Source: Rhododendron vialii (lineage: Eukaryota; Streptophyta; Magnoliopsida; Ericales; Ericaceae). Taken from it: 64,000 bases of DNA. The notes under the pieces were generated by a model, which saw only the letters and a program-made list of their open reading frames with translations, did no database searches and had not been told where the DNA came from. The position numbers and the translations under genes are program-made. Shown here one piece after another: positions 23,639 to 33,153 of the stretch (positions are counted from its first letter, which is position 1; the number at the start of each line of letters is the position of its first letter). The stretch spans positions 11,518,001 to 11,582,000 of the forward strand of contig NC_080561.1 of the NCBI RefSeq assembly GCF_030253575.1, in the 5' to 3' direction.

Positions 23639-23898
23639 TTACTGTGGAGGAAAGGGAATAGATGTCTGTTAACGAAGCGAGAGGCTTCGGGGCCGCCGTG
23701 GCCGTCGTAGACGCCAACGTAGGTGGCCGACGGCGAGGTAAACACCTGGCTCTGATCCTCGAGGCTGGAATTGGCCTGGACGACGGCGATCGAGAAGTCG
23801 CCGGAGGCGTGGGGCTTCAAGTCCATGTGCCACAAGAGCCCGTCGCCGTTCCGTCGCCCTAAGCACCTCTCTATCGGCCTGTAACACGATCGCAACAT
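19850..23898 (-). CDS. Protein phosphatase 2C, clade D
   Basis: Four exons on the minus strand: 23643-23898, 22290-22663, 20591-20827 and 19850-20146. All junctions are GT-AG and in frame; the product is 387 residues, the normal length for clade D. It is a Mg/Mn-dependent Ser/Thr phosphatase. Metal-site motifs are intact: VYDGHGG (D65, G66), SDG (D268), HDDITV (D327-D328) and LED near residue 47. Other signatures are GDSRAVLG (147-154), [14 protein letters not shown] across exons 2-3, and FASDGLWE. The start [10 protein letters not shown] and the motif [10 protein letters not shown] match the Arabidopsis APD8/APD9 type. Clade D phosphatases dephosphorylate plasma-membrane H+-ATPase and are held in check by SAUR proteins; that role is transferred from the family. 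The exon 1 donor is followed within 10 bp by a (CT)n microsatellite. Confidence 0.95.
20147..20590 (-). other. PP2C intron 3
   Basis: 444 bp, donor GTGAGT at 20590, acceptor TTGCAG at 20147; phase 0, between ...KNPRA and GIAKRLV. No insertion recognised. Confidence 0.9.
20828..22289 (-). other. PP2C intron 2
   Basis: 1,462 bp, donor GTACTT, acceptor TTTCAG; phase 0. AT-rich, with a G-rich run at about 22040-22055. No mobile element with defined ends was found. Confidence 0.85.
22664..23642 (-). other. PP2C intron 1
   Basis: 979 bp, donor GTAATC, acceptor CTGTAG; splits a Lys codon after its first base. Contains the 50-bp (GA)25 microsatellite at 23586-23635 immediately inside the donor. Confidence 0.88.
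23586..23635. repeat. (AG)25 microsatellite in PP2C intron 1
   Basis: Uninterrupted AG on +, thus CT in the transcript, beginning within about 10 bp of the 5' splice site of intron 1. Confidence 0.97.
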
Positions 23899-24430
23899 AT
23901 TCGATTATTCTTCTGCAACACCTCTCTACATGTACTGTTGTATATATGTATCTATAGGTGAGGAATGCTTATTTGTCGTTGTTGGCTGTATGTATCTATG
24001 GGTAATAGCAGAAGGTTAAAAGATAAGGGTGTAAATATGTGTATCTGATGAGAGAGAGAGGAGAGGAGAGGAGAGAGAGAGAGAGAGGAAACGCGGAGTG
24101 GGGTGAAAGGAAGGAGGAGAAAGAGGCGGGGAAAACCGCGTAGAAGGAAGATTGACTGAGAGGTGACTGACTGTGCACTACGCGTAAGAGTTTGTTGGAA
24201 GTTTTGGACCTATTTTCTAGGACCACTTTCCTACCTTCCGGTTCGGTTCGGTTCGGTTTGGACCATCTGCGGGCCCTTCTCGAAAACGATAAGAGCAACT
24301 TCCTGGCCAATCCTATTTGGGTGATGAATAGCCCACTACGTCCTATCCAAAGAGCTCATAGTCCAGTAGGTCCTCTTCATTATTTTATTGACAAAAATAC
24401 TCCTTGCAAAAAAAAAGTGATTTGAGAGAG
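23899..24430 (-). promoter_or_regulatory. PP2C leader and promoter region
   Basis: Upstream of the PP2C ATG on the minus strand. A minimal start-stop uORF (ATG TAG) lies at 23926-23931, 27 bp ahead of the start codon. GA/CT-rich tracts at about 24050-24088 are typical of plant core promoters. The transcription start was not determined. Confidence 0.5.
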
Positions 24431-25400
24431 ACGATCGAGACACCACCACCACGACGTTGCCACCACCACCACATCGCCACCATCACCACAACGCCGCCAC
24501 CACTATCACCACAACACCGCCGCCACCACCGCCGCCATGACGCCGCCGCCACCACTTTGCCACCACCACCACATCGCCGCCACCACCACGACGCCACCAC
24601 CCCCCACCGCCACCATCACCACCACGACGCCGCCACTGCCACCATGCCGCCGCCGCCACCACCACCACTTCGCCGCCGCCACCACAATTAACAGTGTTAA
24701 TTTTTGTCTAAATTAACAGTGTTAATTTTCGCCTAAATTCACATCCCAATTAATAGTGTTAATACTCGAATTAACAGTGTTAATCCGCCACGATTAACAG
24801 TGTTAATTGTTGTCTAAATTAACAGTGTTAATTTTCGTCTAAATTAACAGTGTTAATTTTCGTGTAAATTCACACATCAATTAACAGTGTTAATATCCTT
24901 CGGCCCATACGTGTTAATATCCTTCGGCTCATACATCCTCCTACACCACGGCCGCCGCCGCCACGACGACCACCACCACTCCACCACCCCCACGTTGCCA
25001 CTGCCGCCGCCACCATTAATAGTGTTAATCTTTATCTAAATTAACAGTCTTAATTTTCAGGTAAATTCACACCCCAATTAATAGTGTTAATATCCTTCAA
25101 CGCATACATCCTCCTACACCACCACTGCCGCCACCACCACGTTGCCATCACCACCACCACCACCATCACGCCGCCGCCACCACCACGTCACCACCACCAC
25201 AATGCTGCCATCACAATTAACAGTGTTAATTTTTGTCTAAATTAACAGGATTAATTTCCATATAAATTCACACCCCAATTAACAGTGTTAATACCATTCG
25301 GCCCATACATCCTCCTACACTACCACCGCTGCCACCATAATAAACGGTGTTAATTTTTATCTAAATTCATACTACAATTAACAATTAACATTGTTAATTG
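24431..25400. repeat. CCA/GCC tracts alternating with ATTAACA-N-TGTTAAT motifs
   Basis: A (CCACCACCG)-like tract (24431-24685) is followed by roughly fourteen copies of a near-palindrome ATTAACAGTGTTAAT or close variants, often followed by TTTT(C/T)GTCTAA, and by further GCC/CCA tracts at 24940-25015, 25115-25215 and 25320-25338. The motif has perfect 7-bp arms around one central base. The phrases CATACATCCTCCTACAC and TTCACACCCCAATTAA recur, showing that a longer unit of roughly 150-250 bp was amplified. Long frames here are artefacts of the triplet repeat. Confidence 0.9.
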
Positions 25401-26146
25401 ATAAAAGTGTAAAATTACAGTTAACAATAGTAAATTCTTTCTAAATTTACAATTAACACTATGAATCTATTTACAATTAAAATTGTGAATCTGAAGCTAA
25501 TTCACGGAATAATAAAAGAAAAGATGAAAAAAGACAATATGTATTTATAGCGACAATAATCTGGAGAGCCGTGGCCTTGTCATCACCTCATACTGAGTTT
25601 CCTAGCGAGAGATATGTCCGTTTAAGCGATGACGGTGCAGAAAAACGGGATGAACTCAATCAGTTTTGGAGATGAGAGGAGATGCTTTAAATACATGTGT
25701 GGAGAACTCAATCTGCTTTGAAGAATGAAGATGTAGATGAGGATCATGGATTTTACCGAGGAAAGTGACGGTGAGGATGAATCTGGATCCGGCGTAGTCG
25801 GCGGCGAGAGCAAGAGAAGCGACGGCCTATGGATCCCATCTCAACTGTGTTCTGAAATTGGATCGAAGATATCTCAGTGGGCGTCCGTTACTCCGTCTCC
25901 TACATCGTCTTCAAGTGCCTCATGCTCCGGCAAGCACCGTGGTCTTGGCATCCACATTAGCTTTGTCCGCTCCACTCACATCATTTTTCTCTGTGTATAG
26001 GTTCAGCGGTGGCAGCACTGGTGGCAGTGGTGGAAGGAGGGCGGCGGTGGAGGGTTAGGAGGCGGAGGAGAGACATGGGAGGGTGTGGTGACTACGACTG
26101 GAGAGAGAGGGGAGAGATTTCAGATTTGAAACCCTAAAAATGACAT
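25401..26146. other. Intergenic, no recognised gene
   Basis: A frame at 25737-26000 (acidic start, Ser-rich) has no recognised domain and no splice context. Region 25540-26140 has mixed composition and could hold a decayed gene fragment. Confidence 0.3.
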
Positions 26147-26771
26147 GGGATATTCGGATCCAGATCCTCTCCCCATATTCCTCTCAACCATCTACCACAG
26201 CTTTTAATCCTAAGCTGCCAGCGCATTAATGAACGGATCGGACGGTTGATATGAAGCCAGCATTACCACTCCCCATTGTTTAAACAGCCTAACACCGTTT
26301 TGTTTTTCTGTCTAACGGCAGCTTGACGTTGCACTGTTGCAACATTTCCTTCCCTAGATATATATACAAAAACAAAAAGCAGAGCCCTCATCTTCCCAAA
26401 TGCAAAATCAACTTTCAAGCTCAAGCCCTCCGTTCAATTAGTTCGGGACTGATGCTAAGGCAAATCTGACTGCTATGATTCAACCCCATCTTCACAGCGG
26501 TAAAATATTTGTCTATCTTAAATCTCCGATTGACTTAGTTTTCTTGAGGTGGGTTTGGGAAAAAGATATAGGGGTTTTTGCTTTCATTTTTATACAATTT
26601 GAGATTTTGTTCAGATCTTTTGAAAACATGAAAAAATAAGACTTTGTTTCAATTTCCATGCCGCTAGTCGGAAGGATGAGTATTTCCTTCAAATTTAACT
26701 GGATGAGAACTGTTTGAAAACCACAAACAACCAAATTAATCACCATAATACGAGCATTTATGTAAAATCAA

Positions 26772-26773
<2 letters not shown>

Positions 26774-26835
<62 letters not shown>
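26774..26835. repeat. (AG)31 microsatellite inside the Mutator-like element
   Basis: 62 bp uninterrupted AG repeat. Confidence 0.97.
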
Positions 26836-26837
<2 letters not shown>

Positions 26838-27036
26838 CTGTTTATCTGAGAGAGAATTTGTTTTTTTGGATCGGAAGATTCGGAACAGAAAAAACTTGTG
26901 GGCGTAAAAATGGCTAAGAAAAATAATATCAAAGTGGTTGAGAGAGAGAAGTGGGTTCTACTGACGGAAAATTGGTTCAGTGTCAAGTTGTCGTTTGAAG
27001 GAAAAAAAAAACGGTGTCGTGCTGTTTAAACATTGA

Positions 27037-27469
27037 GGGCGTGTTTGATAACCCTCTTGGAGGGAGGGATTGGGATTGAGAAGGTGATAGGATTGTTAAT
27101 TCTTTGTTTGGTTGGCATTTGTGGATGGGGATTAGTTATCCCATGGGATTGTTAATCCCTCAAAATGGGGGTATTAGCAATACCATGGGGGGGGGGGGGT
27201 TACTACTAATCCCATCCCCATGGGATTGAGCAAGACTAGTTTAAAAATCCATCTCAATCCTAATCCCAATCCTAATCCTAGCCAAAACAAACATGTTATT
27301 TACAATCTCACCTCATTCTCAATTCCAATCCCAATCCTAATCCTGTGCAAAACAAACATGAATGAATGATTCGTTCCCTCATTAATAATCCCACCTCATT
27401 CTTAATCTCAATCCTAATCCCACCTCATTATGAATCCCTCCAAAACGAAATCTGCAATCAAACACGCCC
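27037..27469. mobile_element. MITE nested in the MULE right TIR, 433 bp, TSD TGA
   Basis: Ends GGGCGTGTTTGAT and ATCAAACACGCCC are flanked by TGA at 27034-27036 and 27470-27472. The empty site is seen in the other TIR of the host element (CACTCCCCATTGTTTAAAC), which confirms the boundaries. The 3-bp duplication fits PIF/Harbinger. Interior is rich in AATCC(C/T)AATCC runs and has a run of about 14 G near 27187. Confidence 0.87.
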
Positions 27470-27599
27470 TGAAGAGTGGTGATGCTGGCTTCATATCAAC
27501 CATCCGATCCGTTCATTAATGCGCTGGCAGCTCAGAATTAAAAGCTGTGGTAGATGGTTGGAGAGGAATATGGGGAGAGGATCTGGATCCGGGACATTC

Positions 27600-28306
27600 A
27601 TTTATTTTTAAATGGGGTAAAAATGTAAAATACACTCCACAGGACCTATAAGGAATTGCACTCTATAAGAAAAGGATCTAGTGGGCTATAGAATTGAAAA
27701 ATAGGACAGACCCAGAATTATCTCAAACGATAATGATCGAAACTATCCATTTTTTGGAGGTTGCCGATCGGGGTTAACATAGTCCAGATTGGTTCGGTTT
27801 TATACTAGATCAAAAATCAAATCAAAACTTACGGATTATGAATTTGGAGAATCAAACCAACCCATAAAAGAAGTAGAACCAAACCAATCCAAACTATTAA
27901 AATAAGATTTGGTTTCGGGTTTAAACCATGGCTTGCTTTGAACTACATCTCCAATGGGAGATGCCAAATCTGAGCTGAAGGTAATAATTGACACTAGTTT
28001 ACAATCCATTTAAATGCCTTCTATCAAGCCAAAAATGACGGGGAATGACGTGGCTTTGAAGGGAGGTGAAAACATGCCAATTTTGACAAGCCATCTACAC
28101 GCATGCCAAATTTTAAAAACGTGCCCGTTTGAATTTTTTTCTATTTCAAAGTTTGACATAAGAGTTGGCATGAAGGTTAGATAGGGATAACTTTATGTCA
28201 AATAAATAGAATTTGGCATAAGGATTGAAGATAAGGCTTTGACGTCAAATTGGAGTCAAGTGTTGGAGAAGCTAAGTTATCATCTTTATAAATATTAAAG
28301 TACTTA
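27600..28306. other. Intergenic with ACCAAACC-type repeat fragment
   Basis: Region 27770-27925 is rich in GGTTCGG, AACCAAACC and CCAATCC, as in hAT-type MITEs; a similar stretch in inverse sense lies at 28990-29190. The two might be halves of one element separated by the insertion at 28307, but ends were not matched. Confidence 0.35.
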
Positions 28307-28719
28307 GGCTCCGTTTGTTTCGATGTAAATTATTTTACAATGTAAAATATTTTCCATGTAAAATGTTTTTTTTTAAAACAAACTTCAAACTTTTTATTTT
28401 CTGGTGTTTGGTTGGCACTTGAAAATATTTTCAGAAATTGACAAAATAGTGTAGATAGAGAGGGGGGCTTAAATGGTTGAGAGATCTGAGAATATTGGAA
28501 TTGAACGTGTCAGGACTAACAATCGAGAAAACTGAGTAATGAGAATTGCAGTAGATGACAGCGGGTTCATTTCGAAAAATAGTTTACGGAATATTTAAGG
28601 GTAAGTCATTTTCATCCAATTCATGAAAAATCTTTTACACGTAAAATATTTTTCTCATTTTTCACACAACCAAACACCAAAAAATAGGTAAAATATTTTA
28701 CGCCCAAACAAATGGAGCC
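28307..28719. mobile_element. Tourist-type MITE, 413 bp, TSD TTA
   Basis: Ends GGCTCCGTTTGTTTCG and CAAACAAATGGAGCC with TTA duplications at 28304-28306 and 28720-28722. Subterminal GTAAAATATTTT motifs occur near both ends. PIF/Harbinger-derived, non-coding. Confidence 0.9.
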
Positions 28720-30238
28720 TTAAAATAAATTTTAAAAAATTGTTAAAACCAATTCCATTCAAATAATCAAAACATACTAATATCAACCAACTAATTAAAA
28801 GTAGAATAAGAACAGTTGCCAAGAAAATGAAATACTGGTAAGTCACTAAAATAAACCGTGGAAGTTGACTGATCCGGTAATCCCATGTGCTTTCTGTGTA
28901 TAATAAATTAATAATTATAGAAACTTAGGAATGAGTTGTGGTATATAGAAGCTTAGTCTAAATTATCATGGCAGGGAAGAAAAACTATATATTATATAAT
29001 TCGGATCGGTTTGAAACCATAGCTGTGAACGTGAATGCACAAACCAAACAATATAACGCGGTTTCTAATTTTTTTAAACCATGACCAAACCATATTACTA
29101 AAAAATCGAACCAAACTTTTCGGTTTGGATTGGTTTGAGTTGGATTTGCGGTTTGACGAATTTTTTGCTCACCCATAGTTGTCGAGAATATGGACAAAGT
29201 CAAATCATATTGATCAAATACCATGTGATATGATTTGAAAATTCAATAAGCTCGTAAAAAAAAGTGTACACGTTTATTTACAAATGAGAAAAAGTTGGCC
29301 TACTTGGGTTCCTAATAACTCATTTATGAAATTTGATAGCATTAAATCTAGTTGAAGCGCGCAAATTAACTTGATTATAAGAAAAAAGTTTGCTCATTTC
29401 TATACTAAGCAATTGAGAACTACATCCAAGTTAAATTATTATTTACTACAAGTAAGGGGACCTTCTCTCTCTAACTGAGGCCTTCCCTCTTTAACCCCAA
29501 CCATTCGCCTTCTCCATGGATCTACACTGGGGGGTTGTGCCGCTTCGCCTCCCGCCGCCTCTGACCAACCTCTGGTTTACGTACTTGGTGTAACTGGTTT
29601 TGCTTAACGGCAAGGTGTGGTCGTGGGGCTTTGGGGGGTGTGGTTCACTGTGCTTCTAGCCGGCTTATTCCTGGGTGAGCCTGGTTTTGCCTAACAGCGA
29701 TGGAGGACGCGTTTGGCAGTGGTGTGGCCATAGATCTGAGCCATGCTTATGCGCGTATTGGGTGTCTCCAAGGTAGAGGTGTGAGGCGGCGTCTTCCATT
29801 CTTGGTTTCTGGTGGATTTTGGATGTTTGGTCGGTAGAATTTTGGTTGTTGGTGGTTTGCCAAGGGCTGTGGTTGGCGGCAGTTGCTTGCTCTGATGGCT
29901 GGAGACTTGTTCCGTAGTTGGGCTAGGGTTTAGGTGTCTTGGACTTCACTGTGTACTTGGGCTTTTAGGACTTTTGGTGTTGTGCTTATTATCTTATTTG
30001 GACTGTTACTCTTAGGTACTGGGCTTTGTCCCTTGGGATTTTTTTTAATTGGCAAGATGCCAATTAAAGATTGGGTCTCGGATGGTCGGCGGTGAGTATG
30101 TAAACAAAGGTGTAAATAATGAGAGACAAGGAGAATGGTCAAAAGGTAGAATTGTACGACTTCTCAGAACATCGTGGCCCTAAACAAAGTTGTCGTGGCA
30201 TTATCGGTACCCAAAAATAAACTGAATTTCTCGAAACC
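28720..30238. other. Intergenic, with a G/T-rich segment at 29500-30080
   Basis: 29500-30080 is GC-richer than its surroundings and rich in GGTTT, TTGG and GTGG. It ends GGGATTTTTTTTAATTGG. This composition recalls untranslated parts of plant LINEs, but no ORF2 fragment or target duplication was seen. Confidence 0.25.
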
Positions 30239-32584
30239 TCAATCTAAAACAACTAGATCAAGTTCCTTGCACTTCTCTCCACCGCATTGCATCAATCTCA
30301 CTGCATCATCTCTTTGTTTCCTCATTCTCACCACCGCATCCTCCCTCTGTTTTTGAACCGATTCCATTAAAACATCAGCACCCTCAACCCCTTCTTTCCC
30401 TAAATACAAACTTGCCAAACTCTTCAAGAACCCACAAACCATCACCTCCTCGGTGCTAATCACCCCTTTCGGGCGGCAAATCGTCAGCTAACAAGTAATG
30501 CAATCCCTGAGGCTGCAGAACGCAATTTCGGGCAAGCTCTTGTGCCCTCTCTTCCTGTATCCCTCCCACACCTCTTTGTACTCTCCTTTGCGGAAGTTCT
30601 TTACCCCTCGTCGAACTCTCTCTCACTGAACACGAGTACACTCTTCACCATTTGATCCTTGCTCAATCTCTCGGTCATCCACGCTTGCAGTATCCTGTCG
30701 AATACCTTCCCGAAATCGATCTTTTGCCCCGACGCCGGGTGCTTTTTGATGAACTGCCCCTTGAAGTGAGGGTTGTCCCCTTCAATTTTTCGAAGCTTTG
30801 GGTGCTCGCTGAACGTGAATGTTTTCGATCTCCACGGGTTTTCACTTAGTTTTAAAATCAACAAACTCATTGTGATCCGAATGTCGATTGTTGCTGCATT
30901 CTTGCTCTCGGAAGTATGGCCGCGATGGAGTTCTTCAGGTTCTCCCTCTTCAACAGGCCCTCATCCAACCTCTTGCTGAGATTTTGAAAAGCAGAGATGA
31001 AATGACAAGCAAGTAACGATGACCCATTGCATACATTTGCGTATTCTACGGCAATCCGCACGTAGAATCTGAACCTTTTGTCAACTCCTTTGGTCTTGTT
31101 TTTGCTTCTGACTGACATTTTCGATTGCGAGAGCAATTCCTTTCTTTTGAGAGATTTGCGAAGAGGAACAAGGACCTCTTTGCGCAATCTCTCTCTAACT
31201 CGATACGCGTAATGAGCTTCCTCGATTTTCTAGTACAAGGGATTGCATCCTCGAGGGAAGATTTTCCTCGCGATGCTATCGCATATCAAGGTTGATTTAT
31301 CGTACGGAGTGTCACGCCCTCGCATTTTTAACATAAATAACAATACCATTTTAAATACAAATCCTCGCAATAGTAAATACGATACCCCAAATTACAATAC
31401 AATTCCTGAATATCACAAATCTGTCAAACTGATACAGTATTCCAAACTAGAGAAAATAGTACAATGCAGTTCGATTTACGAAGAAAGACAAGTACTTTAG
31501 AAAATAACTTTAGCCTGTGATGTCTGCATGCACTCCATACTCTCCATGACTATGCTCCTGTGGTGTACCTGAAAATGATAGGTTGAGCTACACTAGCCCA
31601 GTAGAGAAATCTATACTTAAGCTATGCGAAAATGCGAAGAAACATGCACCAAGAGTGAGTGAATTTCAATGAGCGAACGCGAGAAACCAAGGTTTACCAC
31701 AGCGAACAAGCAAGCTACGACCACAGGGTTTTAGACACCTTATAAATATTCCTAACTATTCACATATCAAACTAGCAACGTTAATAAACTCCCATCAATA
31801 TACGTCAACCAATAATCAATCCTCAATCATATCATCGTTTCTCGTACGATACCACAATCTTTCTCGTTTCTGCCTCGTTCATCATCAAACCCTTTCTCCA
31901 TAAAACTTTAGCTTCTGATTTTAAAAAGATGTAAAGTATTACCAAACCAAATCAAGCTCAGTTGATTCGAGCTTAAATACCAGAGTTCGTTGATTTACGC
32001 ACAAATGCCAAAAACTGTGAATTCGCTCAAGAATATTGGAGAATTTTTAATCAAAATCCTTTTCCTATCAAAAACATGGTTAAAAGCTAATCTTTCATCA
32101 TTTTTCCATTAATCACACATATTCCACATTTCTTCATTTACGGTTTTTGCCTGTATCATTCGTGGTCCGGTAATCTCACCGATTGGTGATACTCGTTCAT
32201 TTTGATGATCCGGTCATATCACCGATTGGTCACGGTGATACCCATTCATTTGCATTGTCCACAATATCAAACAATCATTCATTGTCCCATTTTCATTACA
32301 AACAAAGTACCATATCGTACATCGACAAATACACAAGTCCACGCCATACCTCTAGATATGTTCCCGCATCCCACACAACGGATTAACCACAAATAGTCTT
32401 TACTAAGCCCAGTCTGTTAGTTCCTATGCTTAAATCCCATAGAACGAATACTCAAGAAATTTAGAGTAACCAATGAGACGAATCGCGAGGATACAAAACG
32501 ACAAGCCGAAAATGAAACAATCATCTAGTTCACCATCACATTCAAAGTGTCCCGTGTTTCTTAGTTAATAAGTCTTTTGTTCCA

Positions 32585-32765
32585 AGTGCACATTCCGGGT
32601 ATTTGGGGACCCCGTTCATCCCCTGCTGGTCATCGCACCAATAGGTGGACCCGTTCATTCCCTGCCGGTCATCGCACCAATAGGTGGACCCGTTCATTTC
32701 GGGTATTTGGGACCCCGTTCATCCCCTACCGGTCACCACGCCAATTGACGGGCCCATTCAAGTAT
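32585..32765. repeat. Internal tandem repeat in the 31.3-kb solo LTR
   Basis: Repeated phrases CCCGTTCATCCCCT, GGTCATCGCACCAATAGG and GGTGGACCCGTTCATT form about three units of about 53-65 bp. Confidence 0.8.
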
Positions 32766-33052
32766 CATTGAACCATTTCATTACTAATGTCATCGATTCT
32801 TATCTCATCACCAAGTCACAAAGTTCACAATTTGCATTCGGTGTTCGTGAGTTCCATTTCAATCATATTCCTCACATATAGTGTCTTAAGTTCTCGGTTC
32901 GACATTTGGCAAATCGTATATATCAAGCTATCGTCATACTCCCCGTTAAATGTAAATTAACGTCCTTGAACTCATAAAGATACATACCATCACTTATGGA
33001 AACGAACCACGACATTAGAATATGAGAACAAGAATTTTTACAAAAATCTGCA

Positions 33053-33153
33053 GTGGCTACGGGTAGGACCAAAAACGGACTACGGGTAGCGGAACAAATG
33101 TTCAGTTTCTGATCAGTGGCTACGGGTAGAACCAAAAACGGACTACCGGTAGC
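33053..33153. repeat. Two pairs of TACGGGTA/TACCGGTA palindromes
   Basis: Cores start at 33058, 33081, 33121 and 33144: two pairs, each 23 bp apart, each enclosing AGGACCAAAAACGGAC or AGAACCAAAAACGGAC. Same layout as at 17996 and 6031 with a different core. Confidence 0.9.

Larger units (their letters stand above)
26156..27590. mobile_element. Non-autonomous Mutator-like element, 1,435 bp
   Basis: Long terminal inverted repeats start GGATCCAGATCCTCTCC. They continue about 155 bp, including GCGCATTAATGAACGGATC and TTTAAACAGC. Flanks GGGATATTC (26147-26155) and GGGACATTC (27591-27599) form a 9-bp target duplication with one mismatch, the Mutator signature. The right TIR is interrupted by a nested MITE at 27037-27469; removing it restores alignment of the arms. 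No transposase. The interior (26320-26990) includes a leader-like stretch and an (AG)31 run, so a captured host fragment (Pack-MULE) is possible but not shown. Confidence 0.88.

Noticed and set aside
24404..24691. Long His/Pro-, Gly/Val- and Trp-rich frames on both strands
   Set aside because: They are translations of a CCA/GCC triplet tract with no start context, domain or splice sites.
25737..26000. 87-codon frame starting MRIMDFTEESDGED
   Set aside because: No recognised domain, no splice partners and no orthologue that I can recall; left as unassigned DNA.
26714..26986. Frames with Arg-Glu or Ser-Leu repeats
   Set aside because: Products of the (AG)31 run within the Mutator-like element.
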